DNA of 64,000 bases from Candidatus Vesicomyosocius okutanii (GCF_000010405.1 NC_009465.1:248001-312000), one strand, 5' to 3'; shown: positions 1 through 10,309, counted from the stretch's first letter. Notes: generated from the sequence alone by a model not told the origin. Translations and numbers: made by a program.

Positions 1-2
1 TA

Positions 3-344
3 GTAGGTGATGTAATAGCTGGTGGAGATGATCGTGATATGGGTCTTATTGAACCGATTTTTAATAAAATTGTAGTGAAGAGTGAGTACAATCTTGATAC
101 AATGACATTAATTGAAACTTCTAGTGTGGTTGAACAAACTGTAGCTGATTCTTCAGTGATACTAGTAGTGCATGAAGCTTGCAAAAATAAACTTAATTTA
201 CTGAATGTTAACATAAAAAGATTTGAACAAGCGTTAGCTAGTGATATTTTGTACAATACAGGTCCAATTGATGAAATGGGCACATTATTCTCTCCTGAGA
301 GATGGGAAGATTATTTTATTTGCGTAGAAAATCACCAAAATTAA
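3..344 (+). CDS. C-terminal part of an unrecognised protein, cut by window edge
   Basis: The frame is open from the first bases of the window to a TAA at 342-344, so the ATG at 39 is probably internal and the gene begins outside the window. About 113 residues are visible. They begin V-G-D-V-I-A-G-G-D-D-R-D and are soluble in character, with no membrane segment and a single cysteine pair far apart. I do not recognise the family and assign no function. The gene ends 69 bases before the convergent frr gene, with a strong hairpin between them. Confidence 0.6.
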   Translation, partial: VGDVIAGGDDRDMGLIEPIFNKIVVKSEYNLDTMTLIETSSVVEQTVADSSVILVVHEACKNKLNLLNVNIKRFEQALASDILYNTGPIDEMGTLFSPERWEDYFICVENHQN

Positions 345-349
345 TGCTT

Positions 350-396
350 ATTAATCAATAAAAGCCCGATATAAAATGAGCTTTTTATTGATTAAT
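350..396. terminator. Bidirectional hairpin terminator between convergent genes
   Basis: The arms at 350-365 and 380-396 are complementary over about 16 pairs with one extra T. A run of T follows the GC-containing part of the stem on either strand. It sits exactly between the stop of the partial plus-strand gene and the stop of frr on the minus strand, so it can serve both transcripts. Confidence 0.7.
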
Positions 397-412
397 CATT
401 CAAGGTTATTGA

Positions 413-970
413 TTAAATTTCTAGTAAAGAATCTTCTTTTTTATTAAGGTTAATTTCTATTTTTTTAATATATTCGTCAGTAATTTTTTGAATATCGTAT
501 TCTGCTTTTCTAGCCTCATCTTTTGAAATTTCTTTTTCTTTTAATAATTCTTTAAAATCAGAATTGGCATCACGACGAATATTGCGGATAGCAATTTTGG
601 CTTTTTCCGCTTCATCTTTGATGATTTTTACTAGTTCACCTCGACGTTCTTGAGTAAGTGGTGGTAAATGAATACGTATCACTTGACCTATAGTTTGTGG
701 ATTAAGTCCTAAATCTGATGTCATAATGGCTTTTTCAATTACAGATACCATATCCTTTTCCCATGGAGATGCCTTAAGTGTTCGTGAATCCTCTGTACTG
801 ATATTAGCTACTTGAGATAGGGGCACCATAGAACCATAATAATTTATATGAATTTGTTCAAGTAATGATGGGTGTGCACGACTAGCTCTAATTTTACTAA
901 AAGCATTTTTAAGTGAATTGATACTTTTATTCATTTTATTTTGGGAATTTTGTTGTATTTCATTTAACAT
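413..970 (-). CDS. frr: Ribosome recycling factor
   Basis: Splits the post-termination ribosome together with EF-G so that subunits can be reused. The 185-residue product has the family's usual length and shows the RRF signature, including I-R-A-S-R-A-H-P near residue 28 and the conserved S-P-W-E-K-D block near residue 68, followed by the L-T-x-E-R-R-x-E-L-V region near residue 106. It lies 3 bases downstream of pyrH, the usual pyrH-frr pair, so the two are surely co-transcribed. The tsf and rpsB genes that often precede pyrH are not here, since uvrA is divergent on the other side. Confidence 0.96.
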   Translation of the reverse strand: MLNEIQQNSQNKMNKSINSLKNAFSKIRASRAHPSLLEQIHINYYGSMVPLSQVANISTEDSRTLKASPWEKDMVSVIEKAIMTSDLGLNPQTIGQVIRIHLPPLTQERRGELVKIIKDEAEKAKIAIRNIRRDANSDFKELLKEKEISKDEARKAEYDIQKITDEYIKKIEINLNKKEDSLLEI

Positions 971-973
971 AGT

Positions 974-1687
974 TTATTTCCTTACAATAGTGCCTAAAAG
1001 TTTCCCTTTTAATAAGTCTGACAATGTGTTGGTGTTTTCTAGCATACTAAATACACAAATTTCTAAATCATGTTTACGACATAGTGCGAATGCAGATACG
1101 TCCATAATTTGAAGATTTTTTTCAATTGCTTCGTCGAAACTTAATGAATTATAACGTTTTGCATTTGGATTTTTAACAGGGTCATCGGTATAAATACCAT
1201 CTACTTTAGTGGCTTTAAATATAGCATCTGCACCAATCTCAATAGCGCGTAATGCTGCACCAGTGTCAGTAGTAAAACATGGATTACCTGTACCTGCACA
1301 AAAAATAATGACTTTGCCTTTTTTTAATGCTTGTTTAGCGTATATGTGATTAATCGAATTACATATACCACCACCTATTGACAAGCCTGACATGACCAAT
1401 GCATCAACCTTATTTTTTTGACAAGTATCTGCAATAGCAAGTGCATTGATGATAGTTGATAACATTCCAATATGATCACTAGTAATTCGATTTATGCCAG
1501 TTTTTGTAAGTGTTTCACCTCTAAAAATATTACCCCCACCAATAACAATGGCTATTTCAATATTTTGACTAAGTACTGACTTTATTATATCAACTATTTT
1601 ATTTAGTGTTACTGGGTCAATTATATTTGTAGTGCTAGCCAATGCTTCACCACTAAGTTTTAATAAGATACGTTTGTATTTACTCAT
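974..1687 (-). CDS. pyrH: UMP kinase
   Basis: Phosphorylates UMP to UDP in the cytoplasm, the committed step towards UTP and CTP. The 237-residue protein is the normal size for bacterial PyrH of the amino-acid-kinase fold. Visible signatures are the N-terminal K-L-S-G-E-A-L block, the glycine-rich I-V-I-G-G-G-N-I-F-R-G phosphate-binding stretch near residue 47, and G-T-G-N-P-C-F-T-T-D-T-A-A-like sequence near residue 132, where the second A is G here. It is the first gene of the pyrH-frr operon and lies 82 bases from the divergent uvrA start. Confidence 0.96.
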   Translation of the reverse strand: MSKYKRILLKLSGEALASTTNIIDPVTLNKIVDIIKSVLSQNIEIAIVIGGGNIFRGETLTKTGINRITSDHIGMLSTIINALAIADTCQKNKVDALVMSGLSIGGGICNSINHIYAKQALKKGKVIIFCAGTGNPCFTTDTGAALRAIEIGADAIFKATKVDGIYTDDPVKNPNAKRYNSLSFDEAIEKNLQIMDVSAFALCRKHDLEICVFSMLENTNTLSDLLKGKLLGTIVRK

Positions 1688-1769
1688 TATTGTGTGCTGA
1701 AAATTATAATATATGGATAATTTTACCTATCCTTATGGGTATAATAAATCTTTGTCTGATATATTTTAT

Positions 1770-4586
1770 ATGGATCAAATTAGTATTCGTGGTGCTAGAG
1801 TTCACAATTTAAAAAATATCGATATTGATATTCCTAGAAATAAATTGATTGTAATTACTGGACTATCTGGATCAGGTAAATCTTCATTAGCTTTTGATAC
1901 TATTTATGCAGAAGGACATCGTCGTTATGTAGAGTCTTTATCAGCTTATGCACGTCAATTTTTATCACTCATGGAAAAACCTGATGTTGATCATATTGAA
2001 GGGTTATCTCCAGCTATCTCTATTGAGCAAAAATCCACTTCACATAATCCACGCTCAACAGTTGGTACAATTACTGAAATTTATGACTATTTAAGATTAT
2101 TGTTTGCACGTATTGGTATTCCTATTTGCCCAAAACACAAAATTAATCTTGAATCTCAAACCATTTCTCAAATGGTTAATAATATTGTTAAATTACCAAT
2201 TGGTAGAAAAATTATGTTGTTAGCACCTATTGTTCAGAACCGTAAAGGTAGCCATGTACAATTATTAAAAGAGTTAAATCAGCAAGGTTTTTTAAGGGCT
2301 AGAATTGATGGTGTAGTTGTGTATATAGATGAAATGGAAGTATTGAATAGTAAGGTTAATCATAGTATTGAAATTGTAGTTGATCGTTTAAAAATACGAG
2401 AAGATATGATTTCACGTTTATCTGAATCATTAGAAACTGCACTTAATTTAAGCGCAGGTTTGGTACGCATTGCACCTATGGAATATGAATCATCTTTGCA
2501 AGAAAAGGTATTTTCCGCTAAGTTTTCTTGTATTGAATGCGGTTACTCATTAAGTGAATTGGAGCCTAGGCTTTTCTCATTTAATAATCCAGTTGGTGCT
2601 TGCCAAACTTGTGATGGACTGGGTGTGAGAGATACATTTGATGAACAAAAAGTTGTAGTTAGTCCTAGTATGAGTTTAGCAGATGGGGCAGTTTATGGTT
2701 GGGGACGCTCAAATGCTTATTTTTATCAAATATTAATGTTAGTAGGTAAGTATTACGGCTTTAGTATTGAAACACCTTATGAACAATTAAGTAATAAGCA
2801 CAAAAAAATTGTCCTTTATGGGAGTGGCACAGATGATATTGACTTTTCAAGAATCAAAGGACGTAAGGGTTGGTCTAATAAAGCTAAGCCATTTGAGGGT
2901 ATTATTCCAAGAATGATGCGTCGTTATGAAACAAGTGAGATTAATAGCGTTAGAGAAGAGCTTTCTCGTTATGTTGTTAGTAAGAATTGTACTGAATGTC
3001 ATGGCGATAGATTAAATGAATCAGCTAGAAATGTGTTTATTGATGAGCAAAATTTATCAAATATTACTAAGCTTTCTATTGCTGATATTTATAGTTTTTT
3101 AAAAGAGGTAAAGCTGGAAGGAGTTCGTGGTCAAATTGCGGAAAAAATTTTAAAAGAAATTATTCAACGTTTAGAATTTTTAATTAATGTGGGGTTAGAG
3201 TATTTAAGTCTTGATCGTAGAGCAAATAGCTTATCAGGTGGTGAGGCACAGCGTATTCGCTTAGCTAGTCAGATTGGTGCAGGATTGATGGGTGTCTTGT
3301 ATGTACTTGATGAACCATCAATAGGTTTACATCAAAGAGACAATCAAAAGCTATTAAACACACTTGCCTATTTGCGTGATATTGGAAATACAGTGATTAT
3401 GATAGAACACGATGAAGAAGCAATTAAACAGGCCGATTATGTAATTGATATTGGGCCTGGTGCTGGTGTACATGGAGGTGAAATAGTTGCTATTGGTATA
3501 CCTAAAGATATTGAAAATAATCTTAAGTCTTTAACAGGTGATTATCTAAGTGGTCGTCAAAGTATTAAAGTTCCTACTAAACGAAAAAGTGCCAATCAAT
3601 GGATTCGTATTAAAGGCGCTAAGGGTAATAGCCTTAATAATGTTGATTTGTCTATTCCTATAGGTGTGTTAACTTGTGTGACAGGCGTATCTGGTTCTGG
3701 AAAATCAACCTTAATTAATGATACTTTGTATGCTTTGGCAGCAAGGGAACTTCATCATGCACAAATAACACCTGCTGAATATGAATCAGTCGAAGGATTG
3801 AATTATCTTGATAAAATTGTTAATATTGATCAAAGTCCAATTGGACGTACACCACGTTCTAATCCAGCTACTTATACAGGTGTATTTTCGTTAGTGCGTG
3901 ATTTATTTTCACAAACTTTAGAGGCAAAGTTACGTGGTTATAAAGCAGGTCGTTTTAGTTTTAATGTTAAAGGAGGTAGGTGTGAAGCGTGCAAGGGTGA
4001 TGGATTGATTAAGGTAGAAATGCATTTCCTATCAGATATTTATGTATCATGTGATGTATGTCAAGGTCAGCGTTATAATCAACAAACTTTAGAAGTGTTT
4101 TATAAAGGAAAAAGCATTTCGCAGGTACTTGGTATGACTGTAGAACAGGCAATTAGGTTTTTCCAATCTATTTCTAAAATTAAACAAAAACTACAAACTC
4201 TAATGGAGGTTGGACTCTCTTATATTACTCTTGGGCAAAATGCAACTACTTTATCTGGTGGTGAAGCACAACGTATTAAATTAGCAAAGGAATTGTCAAG
4301 AATGGATACTGGACGAACGCTTTATATTCTTGATGAGCCGACAACGGGTTTGCATTTTCATGATATTAAACTTTTGTTATCAGTTATTAATAGATTATGC
4401 GAGCGTAACAATACTATTGTTATTATTGAACATAACCTTGATGTTATTAAAACTGCAGATTGGATTATTGATTTAGGACCTGAGGGAGGTAATAAGGGTG
4501 GGCAGATTATTGCATTTGGTACACCAGAAGAAGTGGCACAAGTTAAGGAATCGTATACAGGAGAATATTTAAAAACTTACGTGTAA
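1770..4586 (+). CDS. uvrA: Excinuclease ABC subunit A
   Basis: DNA damage recognition ATPase of nucleotide excision repair, acting as a dimer with UvrB. The open frame extends back to an ATG at 1713, but homology with UvrA proteins starts at [11 protein letters not shown] therefore choose the ATG at 1770, giving 938 residues, the family's usual length. Walker [10 protein letters not shown] is at residues 31-39 and a second copy G-V-S-G-S-G-K-S-T is in the C-terminal half. Two L-S-G-G-E-A-Q-R-I signatures and CxxC zinc-finger pairs are present. With uvrD in the same window, excision repair appears retained although other genes are decaying. Confidence 0.95.
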   Translation: MDQISIRGARVHNLKNIDIDIPRNKLIVITGLSGSGKSSLAFDTIYAEGHRRYVESLSAYARQFLSLMEKPDVDHIEGLSPAISIEQKSTSHNPRSTVGTITEIYDYLRLLFARIGIPICPKHKINLESQTISQMVNNIVKLPIGRKIMLLAPIVQNRKGSHVQLLKELNQQGFLRARIDGVVVYIDEMEVLNSKVNHSIEIVVDRLKIREDMISRLSESLETALNLSAGLVRIAPMEYESSLQEKVFSAKFSCIECGYSLSELEPRLFSFNNPVGACQTCDGLGVRDTFDEQKVVVSPSMSLADGAVYGWGRSNAYFYQILMLVGKYYGFSIETPYEQLSNKHKKIVLYGSGTDDIDFSRIKGRKGWSNKAKPFEGIIPRMMRRYETSEINSVREELSRYVVSKNCTECHGDRLNESARNVFIDEQNLSNITKLSIADIYSFLKEVKLEGVRGQIAEKILKEIIQRLEFLINVGLEYLSLDRRANSLSGGEAQRIRLASQIGAGLMGVLYVLDEPSIGLHQRDNQKLLNTLAYLRDIGNTVIMIEHDEEAIKQADYVIDIGPGAGVHGGEIVAIGIPKDIENNLKSLTGDYLSGRQSIKVPTKRKSANQWIRIKGAKGNSLNNVDLSIPIGVLTCVTGVSGSGKSTLINDTLYALAARELHHAQITPAEYESVEGLNYLDKIVNIDQSPIGRTPRSNPATYTGVFSLVRDLFSQTLEAKLRGYKAGRFSFNVKGGRCEACKGDGLIKVEMHFLSDIYVSCDVCQGQRYNQQTLEVFYKGKSISQVLGMTVEQAIRFFQSISKIKQKLQTLMEVGLSYITLGQNATTLSGGEAQRIKLAKELSRMDTGRTLYILDEPTTGLHFHDIKLLLSVINRLCERNNTIVIIEHNLDVIKTADWIIDLGPEGGNKGGQIIAFGTPEEVAQVKESYTGEYLKTYV

Positions 4587-5045
4587 TTTATCTTTGATTT
4601 CATTTTTAATCTGAAACTAGTTTAATATGTATGTGTTTTTATATTTATTAGTACTGGTTGTGTGTAAAAAAGATTTTATATTGTTGTTATTAGCGGGTTT
4701 ACTCTATTAACTTTGATAGTTGAATAAAACTAAATTAGTTTGTATTATACTTCAAATCATTTTTTCTAATTTTTGTCTGAGTTATGGTATGGTAAGAATG
4801 GATACAATATCATGATCTTTAACTATCTATAATTTGATAGTGTATAGAATTATCACCTTGATGATTGGCTAAAAAGTAGAACCTTTTATTTTTTATAAAG
4901 GCTAAAAGTATATAAGTTATAGCTTTTTTGGTGTAATAATATATATTTAAAGTTCGACGGTGTATACTTTAAAAGTAATATTAATAATTGCTAATTATTT
5001 ATGAATAATTCTAAAATAGATAAGAAAGTTAGAATATTATACGAA
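4587..5045. other. Non-coding spacer between convergent uvrA and purN
   Basis: No open frame of credible length and no RNA gene is seen. The sequence is AT-rich with scattered stops in all frames. In other gammaproteobacteria a DUF3108 gene often follows purN. A faint match could be argued on the minus strand but is too weak to call. It is probably an eroded gene. Confidence 0.5.
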
Positions 5046-5657
5046 CTAATTTGATAATATTTTTCCATCTAGTATAGCTTGATTTCCTTTAAGTTTTAGT
5101 CTGCCTTGTGTAAACCAATGAATAACTTTTGGGAATAATTTATGCTCCTCAAGTAGAACACGTTTTGCTAAAGTCTCTTTTGTATCTGTATCAATAATAT
5201 TAATACTAGTTTGGGCAATAATAGGACCTCCATCAAGTTGTCTAGTTACAAAGTGAATACTCACTCCGTGCTGTTTCTCTTTAGCTTCTATCACTCTTTG
5301 GTGGGTATTTAGTCCTTTAAATTTTGGTAATAACGAGGGATGAGTATTAAGTATTTTTCCTGAATATTGATGTGTAAATTCAGCGCTTAGTATACGCATA
5401 AACCCAGCAAGAATAATAATTTCAGGATTGTATTGATTAATAATATTGCTTAACGCTTGGTCAAATTTTTCTCTAGATGAAAAATTTTTATGACTTAGTG
5501 TATGAGTAGGAATATTTTCATGTTCAGAGAGTTTAAGACCATAAGCATTGGTGTGATTGCTAATAACCGCTCTAATTTTTAAATCGATTGCAATAGAATG
5601 ATCAATTATTGATTGTAGATTTGAACCATTGCCAGAAATTAAAACAACACCGTTCAT
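5046..5657 (-). CDS. purN: Phosphoribosylglycinamide formyltransferase
   Basis: Transfers the formyl group from 10-formyl-THF to GAR in step three of purine synthesis. The 203-residue protein matches the usual size. It shows the N-terminal V-L-I-S-G-N-G-S-N-L-Q phosphate-binding loop, the I-I-L-A-G-F-M-R-I-L block around residue 80, and the catalytic asparagine and histidine in I-L-N-T-H-P-S-L-L-P. The downstream aspartate is in Q-L-D-G-G-P-I-I-A-Q. It sits 15 bases after purM, the classical purM-purN pair, and is the last gene of the unit. Confidence 0.96.
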   Translation of the reverse strand: MNGVVLISGNGSNLQSIIDHSIAIDLKIRAVISNHTNAYGLKLSEHENIPTHTLSHKNFSSREKFDQALSNIINQYNPEIIILAGFMRILSAEFTHQYSGKILNTHPSLLPKFKGLNTHQRVIEAKEKQHGVSIHFVTRQLDGGPIIAQTSINIIDTDTKETLAKRVLLEEHKLFPKVIHWFTQGRLKLKGNQAILDGKILSN

Positions 5658-5672
5658 GGTTTAATATGCGAG

Positions 5673-6674
5673 TTAAATAATAACTTGATTACCTTGATTA
5701 TTCTTAATTTCACCTACTAACCAAGCTTGTTCGCCTATTTCGTTTAAATATTCAATGGCGTCAGCACTTTGTTCTTCTGGTACAATAATAATCATGCCTA
5801 TGCCACAGTTAAATACTCGATACATTTCCATCATGTCAATATTACCACTATCTTGTAAAAATTGAAAAATACTAGGTAGTTGCCAAGAATTAACGTCAAG
5901 TTTTGCGCTCAGGTTTTTAGGAAATACTCTAGGGATGTTTTCCAATAAACCCCCACCTGTAATATGTGAAATAGCATGTACTGAGAATTTTTTAATCAAT
6001 GATAGGATTGATTTCACATAGATTCTAGTAGGTTTAATTAGTTCATTTAATTGTTCATCAGTTGGGTTTGATTGGGCTAATACTTTGTGTATTAATGAGT
6101 AACCATTAGAATGTGGTCCTGAAGATGCTAGAGCAATAATATGGTTACCTATAGTGACTTTTGTACCATTAATTATCTTATTTTTATCAGTAATACCTAC
6201 ACAAAAACCAACAAGGTCGTATTCTTCACCTTGGTACATGCCTGGCATTTCAGCTGTTTCACCGCCAATTAGAGCACAACCTGATTGTTTACAACCTTCA
6301 CCAATACCATAAATAACTGATGTAGCTAATTTAGTATTTAACTTACTTGTTGCATAATAATCTAGGAAAAATAATGGTTCGGCCCCTTGAACAATTAAGT
6401 CATTTACGCACATAGCAACTAAATCGATACCAATTGTATCGTGTTTATTTAACATTTGTGCTATTTTAAGTTTGGTACCAACGCCATCTGTGCTTGAAAT
6501 TAGGATTGGATGTTTGTATTTGTTAAAAGATAATTCAAACATTGCACCAAAGCCACCAAGACCAGCTAACACTTCAGGCCTAGTGGTTGATTTAGCAATT
6601 GGTTTGATTTGTTCAATAAGTGCATTACCTTTGGTAATGTTAACGCCTGAGTCAAGGTATGAGAGTGATAACAT
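5673..6674 (-). CDS. purM: Phosphoribosylformylglycinamidine cyclo-ligase (AIR synthetase)
   Basis: ATP-dependent ring closure of FGAM to AIR in purine synthesis. At 333 residues it has the family's length. It carries G-G-F-G-A-M-F-E-L near residue 40, the [14 protein letters not shown]-binding stretch, and the diagnostic [11 protein letters not shown] block. Later come H-S-N-G-Y-S-L and the [12 protein letters not shown] block. It is co-transcribed with purN, and its start is 54 bases from the divergent pgsA. Confidence 0.97.
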   Translation of the reverse strand: MLSLSYLDSGVNITKGNALIEQIKPIAKSTTRPEVLAGLGGFGAMFELSFNKYKHPILISSTDGVGTKLKIAQMLNKHDTIGIDLVAMCVNDLIVQGAEPLFFLDYYATSKLNTKLATSVIYGIGEGCKQSGCALIGGETAEMPGMYQGEEYDLVGFCVGITDKNKIINGTKVTIGNHIIALASSGPHSNGYSLIHKVLAQSNPTDEQLNELIKPTRIYVKSILSLIKKFSVHAISHITGGGLLENIPRVFPKNLSAKLDVNSWQLPSIFQFLQDSGNIDMMEMYRVFNCGIGMIIIVPEEQSADAIEYLNEIGEQAWLVGEIKNNQGNQVII

Positions 6675-6727
6675 GATAGTTCTTCCGTATAATTGGTTTT
6701 CTTAAATTTTTTTATAGTAAATAAAAA

Positions 6728-7294
6728 ATGAGTTTTTCTTCATTACCTAATTTGCTTTCAATTTTACGCATTATTTTAACAGTGCCAGTTGTTATGACTT
6801 TATTAGATCGTCAATATTTTTTAGCAATGGTATTGTTTTTTGTTGCAGGTATTACTGATGCGCTAGATGGATGGATTGCTAAACGTTATTCCTTTCAAAC
6901 TAGATTAGGTTCTATTTTAGATCCGATAGCGGATAAGTTATTATTGGTTAGTAGTTTTATGGCTTTATATGTGATTAGATTAATACCATTATGGTTATTG
7001 GTATTGATTTTTTTACGTGATTTTATGATTATTTCAGGTACAGTTGGGTGTTTTATTGGCTCAGGTGCCTCTAAAAATGATTTATTATCACCTTCAAAAC
7101 TTTCAAAAATTAATACTGTATTACAAATTATTTTGGTTTTATTTTTGGTAATAGTACAGATTTATCCAGTTCCGGTACAATATAGTACTATTTTCTTTAT
7201 TATTATAGCCACCTCAACTATGCTTAGCGGTGCAGATTATGCATGGATTTGGATTGAACAAATTATTTTGCAAGAGAAGAAAAATCCGCAATGA
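6728..7294 (+). CDS. pgsA: CDP-diacylglycerol--glycerol-3-phosphate 3-phosphatidyltransferase
   Basis: Integral membrane enzyme making phosphatidylglycerol phosphate, the first committed step to PG and cardiolipin. The 188-residue protein has about four to five hydrophobic segments. The full CDP-alcohol phosphatidyltransferase signature is present in residues 40-62: D-A-L-D-G, then A-K-R, then G-S-I-L-D-P-I-A-D. The stop codon overlaps the hda start in an ATGA junction, so the two are translationally coupled. Confidence 0.93.
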   Translation: MSFSSLPNLLSILRIILTVPVVMTLLDRQYFLAMVLFFVAGITDALDGWIAKRYSFQTRLGSILDPIADKLLLVSSFMALYVIRLIPLWLLVLIFLRDFMIISGTVGCFIGSGASKNDLLSPSKLSKINTVLQIILVLFLVIVQIYPVPVQYSTIFFIIIATSTMLSGADYAWIWIEQIILQEKKNPQ

Positions 7295-7965
7295 ATCAAC
7301 TTGGATTGCCACTTTTATTGAATTCAAAAATATTATTATCTAATTTTATTGGTAATAAAAATCAGCAAGTTTTAGATTTTGTTAACAGGTTGTTTACTCA
7401 AAAAAGATCAGCCGTTGTCTTTATTTCAGGCACTAAATCTAGTGGTAAAACGCACTTATTACAAGGTTGTGCTTTTAGCGCGCTAGATAAGAAGTTAAAT
7501 GTTGCTTATATTGACATAAAGCAAGAGTTGCCAAAAGGAATAATAAGTGATTTAACTTCTGTTGACTGGATTTGTATTGATAATGTTGATTGTTTAAGTA
7601 TTACTCAACAACAAGCTTTATTTGATTTATATAATAGAAATAAGCCAACTAGTGTTAAGTTAATTATTGCTGCAAGCAGTTCACCTAATGAATTGAACTT
7701 GTTAAAGGATTTGAAAACACGCTTGTCTTTAGCGGTTGCTTTTACATTGGAAGTGCTTAATGATGAACAAAAAATTCTTATTATTGAGCGTAAAATGGCG
7801 GATAAAAATATCAATATAAATAGCAAAGTCTATCATTATTTGTTTAAAGTTTTTTCACGTGATTTGAATGATATTCTGAATGTAATTAGTGTTTTAGAAG
7901 AAGCTTCATTGCAACAAAAGAGTAATATTTCTATTCCTTTTGTCAAACAAATATTAGGTATTTAA
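7291..7965 (+). CDS. hda: Hda-type DnaA regulatory inactivator
   Basis: DnaA-related AAA+ protein that, with the DNA-loaded sliding clamp, stimulates ATP hydrolysis by DnaA to limit re-initiation. Its 224 residues contain the clamp-binding-like N terminus (N-Q-L-G-L-P-L, compare Q-L-x-L-P-L), the Walker A-like G-T-K-S-S-G-K-T-H near residue 46, and I-D-N-V-D as the Walker B region. It lacks the DnaA DNA-binding domain, as expected. The start overlaps pgsA by 4 bases, and its last 4 bases overlap the convergent Cys-rich gene. Confidence 0.88.
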   Translation: MNQLGLPLLLNSKILLSNFIGNKNQQVLDFVNRLFTQKRSAVVFISGTKSSGKTHLLQGCAFSALDKKLNVAYIDIKQELPKGIISDLTSVDWICIDNVDCLSITQQQALFDLYNRNKPTSVKLIIAASSSPNELNLLKDLKTRLSLAVAFTLEVLNDEQKILIIERKMADKNININSKVYHYLFKVFSRDLNDILNVISVLEEASLQQKSNISIPFVKQILGI

Positions 7966-8369
7966 GATTTTTCTCTAAATCTGAATTGTTCAATTTTAGG
8001 CATTAGTTTTGAAAAATTAATTTTTTTGAAATCTATATATTTTTTTTTGATAATTTTTACTAGATTAGATATATCTTTGATTTGATTGCTATTGTCAATG
8101 TTAAGTTTTTCTTGCAAAGCAAGCAAACCACCCATTTTAATCTTTAATTGTTGTCTGATTAATAAATTATTTTGATGGTGTATATTTAAGACAAAATTGC
8201 TATTATCACGCAAATTAGTATATAACAATTGACATTGGTTGGAATATGAGTGATCCAAACAAACACCAAACTCTTTTTCTGCTATACAATCCTTTGTACT
8301 AAATTTACAACCACATCTACCGCTAATTATTAGCTTGTCAAAAGGGCAGGTATAGTGTTTGTTTGACAT
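7962..8369 (-). CDS. Cysteine-rich conserved hypothetical protein
   Basis: Unrecognised 135-residue protein. Its first 46 residues hold six cysteines (C8, C19, C21, C28, C37, C46), a density suggesting a metal or iron-sulfur site. The rest is lysine-rich and probably helical. There is no signal peptide or membrane segment. It is convergent with hda, overlapping its stop by 4 bases, and divergent from cysG with 96 bases between starts. The compact Cys array in an otherwise eroding genome argues that it is a maintained gene. Confidence 0.7.
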   Translation of the reverse strand: MSNKHYTCPFDKLIISGRCGCKFSTKDCIAEKEFGVCLDHSYSNQCQLLYTNLRDNSNFVLNIHHQNNLLIRQQLKIKMGGLLALQEKLNIDNSNQIKDISNLVKIIKKKYIDFKKINFSKLMPKIEQFRFREKS

Positions 8370-8465
8370 AATGATAAACGTTTTGTGTTTATATGGATAA
8401 TTAAAACATTATAATACAAGCTTTTATTTTATTTGTGCTAATTCATTAGTAGCGCTAAACATTAC

Positions 8466-9866
8466 ATGAATTATCTACCTATTTTTATTGATATTAAGCA
8501 AAAACCTTGTTTAGTTGTTGGTGGTGGTTCTATTGCTTATCGTAAAATCAATCTTTTGTTAAAAGCTTATGGTCAGGTAACTTGTATTGCAAAAAGTAGT
8601 TGTAAAAATGTAGCTAAATTAGTTAATAACAAAAAAATTATTTACATTGAAAGAAGTTTTGAGTCGTCTGATGTTAATGGACAAGTTTTGATTATTTCGG
8701 CTACAAATAACGCGACTCTTAATAAGAAAGTATCTGAGCTGGCTAGTCAAAATAATATTCCTGTAAATGTAATTGATTCCCCGGATTTATGTACGTTTAT
8801 TATGCCTTCAATTGTGGATAGATCTCCTATTTTGATTGCTATTTCATCAGCAGGAAAAGCTCCAGTATTAGCGCGTATAATTCGCGCAAAGTTAGAAAGT
8901 ACACTGCCACATGCGTATGGTAAGTTAGCAGAATTAGCAGGTAATTTTAGAGACCAAGTTAAGGCAAAGTTTAGCAGAATTGAAGATAAAAGATACTTTT
9001 GGGAAGAAATCTTTTCTGGTATTATTGCTGAGAAAGTATTTTCAGGAAAAATTCAGGAAGCCAAAGCAGATTTGCAGGCACAACTTAATAATACTGTTGA
9101 AGCTCAAGTAGGTGCAGTTTATTTAGTAGGTGGTGGGCCTGGTGATCCTGATTTATTAACTTTTAGGGCTTTACGTCTTATGCAACAGGCAGACGTAGTT
9201 TTATATGACCGATTAGTTTCAGATAGAGTAATGGAGTTGGTTAGACGTGATGCACAATTGATTTATGTTGGTAAAGAATGTGATAATCATGCTGTTCCAC
9301 AAGGTGATATTAATCAATTGTTGGTAGATTTAGCTAAAGAAGGTAGAAGAGTCTGTCGTCTTAAAGGAGGAGATCCTTTTATCTTTGGTCGTGGTGGTGA
9401 GGAGATTGAAACGTTGGCTGAAAATGGTATACCATTTCAAGTAGTACCTGGTATTACAGCAGCTTCTGGTTGTTCTACTTATTCAGGTATTCCATTAACA
9501 CATAGAGATTATTCACAATCTTGCCGTTTTGTGACAGGACATTTAAAAGATGGTAGTATGAATTTGCCTTGGCATGAGTTAGCGATTGAACAACAAACCA
9601 TTGTATTTTATATGGCGCTTAATAGTGTAGAGTATTTATCAGGACAGTTAATCATACATAATATGCGTCCAGATATGCCAGTGGCATTAGTTGAAAAAGG
9701 GACGACACCTGAGCAAAAGGTTTACATAACAACTTTAAAAGAATTACCAAATTTAGTAGAAAATGAAACCATCCACGCCCCCACTTTAATTATTATTGGA
9801 GAGGTAGTGAAATTAAGAGAAAAATTAAACTGGTTCGATGCTAAACCCATATCATCTAAAAAATAA
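8466..9866 (+). CDS. cysG: Siroheme synthase (precorrin-2 dehydrogenase/ferrochelatase + uroporphyrinogen-III methyltransferase)
   Basis: Trifunctional cytoplasmic enzyme converting uroporphyrinogen III to siroheme. At 466 residues it is full length. The N-terminal half has the NAD-binding L-V-V-G-G-G-S-I-A-Y-R-K loop at about 17-28 and S-S-A-G-K-A-P-V-L-A-R near residue 137. The C-terminal methyltransferase begins at about residue 218 with V-Y-L-V-G-G-G-P-G-D-P-D-L-L-T and includes R-L-K-G-G-D-P-F-I-F-G-R-G-G-E-E. In a sulfur oxidiser, siroheme is the cofactor of reverse dissimilatory sulfite reductase, which may explain its retention; that link is inference. Confidence 0.96.
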   Translation: MNYLPIFIDIKQKPCLVVGGGSIAYRKINLLLKAYGQVTCIAKSSCKNVAKLVNNKKIIYIERSFESSDVNGQVLIISATNNATLNKKVSELASQNNIPVNVIDSPDLCTFIMPSIVDRSPILIAISSAGKAPVLARIIRAKLESTLPHAYGKLAELAGNFRDQVKAKFSRIEDKRYFWEEIFSGIIAEKVFSGKIQEAKADLQAQLNNTVEAQVGAVYLVGGGPGDPDLLTFRALRLMQQADVVLYDRLVSDRVMELVRRDAQLIYVGKECDNHAVPQGDINQLLVDLAKEGRRVCRLKGGDPFIFGRGGEEIETLAENGIPFQVVPGITAASGCSTYSGIPLTHRDYSQSCRFVTGHLKDGSMNLPWHELAIEQQTIVFYMALNSVEYLSGQLIIHNMRPDMPVALVEKGTTPEQKVYITTLKELPNLVENETIHAPTLIIIGEVVKLREKLNWFDAKPISSKK

Positions 9867-9901
9867 CAAAAATTGTAAGCCTTTTTTGTCTAGAAGTATG
9901 G

Positions 9902-10105
9902 TTATTTAGCACCAAGTTTTTTTGCAATGATTGCCGCTGGACAAAATCCTGTAAATGCTGATTGAAACAGATTAAAACCAACAAATACTGTTAACCATAA
10001 CCAATTGGAATTATAAGCAAATGGACTTATTTCTTGTGCACCTAATAGTAATGAGATAATAATAACGACACCAGCTACTGCTGATACAACATTATTGATT
10101 GTCAT
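9902..10105 (-). CDS. Small DUF2892/YgaP-like membrane protein
   Basis: A 67-residue protein with two hydrophobic segments (about residues 7-23 and 35-52) ending in F-C-P-A-A-I-I-A-K-K-L-G-A. This pattern is typical of the DUF2892 domain found alone or fused to rhodaneses such as YgaP. The frame opens at 10120, but the Shine-Dalgarno GGAGGA lies inside that longer frame, so the ATG at 10105 is the start. The biochemical role is unknown. DUF2892 proteins are common in sulfur-metabolising bacteria. Confidence 0.72.
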   Translation of the reverse strand: MTINNVVSAVAGVVIIISLLLGAQEISPFAYNSNWLWLTVFVGFNLFQSAFTGFCPAAIIAKKLGAK

Positions 10106-10130
10106 ACATCTTTCCTCCATATTTTATTTT

Positions 10131-10161
10131 TTGTTATTATAACATTAATTATAGGTATAAT
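10131..10161 (+). promoter_or_regulatory. Candidate sigma70 promoter for tRNA-Leu
   Basis: TTGTTA at 10131-10136 and TATAAT at 10156-10161, spacer 19, about 40 bases before the tRNA. The -10 is perfect, but the spacer is long and the background AT-rich. Confidence 0.35.
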
Positions 10162-10202
10162 TTCGAACCTTTAAACTCTCTTGAATAGTATTAGATTTAA
10201 AT

Positions 10203-10287
10203 GCGGGAGTGGTGGAATTGGTAGACACGCTGGATTTAGGTTCCAGTGTTGAAAGACATGAGAGTTCGAGTCTCTCCTTCCGTACCA
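10203..10287 (+). tRNA. tRNA-Leu (anticodon TAG)
   Basis: An 85-base class II cloverleaf. The acceptor arm starts GCGGGAG and closes against CTTCCGT with two G-U pairs. The D-arm contains GGTAGACAC, the anticodon stem is CTGGA/TCCAG with loop TTTAGGT (TAG at 10237-10239), then comes a long variable arm and a TTCGAGT T-loop. CCA is encoded. The UAG anticodon reads CUN codons. serB follows 22 bases downstream. Confidence 0.95.
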
Positions 10288-10309
10288 ATATTAGGTTATT
10301 AATTTGAGC

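Noticed and set aside
1713-1769. 19-codon N-terminal extension of uvrA
   Set aside because: UvrA homology begins at the ATG at 1770; the extension has no family match and overlaps the short divergent promoter region with pyrH.
4587-5045. Possible DUF3108 remnant downstream of purN on the minus strand
   Set aside because: Only a few residues (F-K-V-Y-T-V-E-L) resemble the family and stops occur in all frames; not enough to call a pseudogene.
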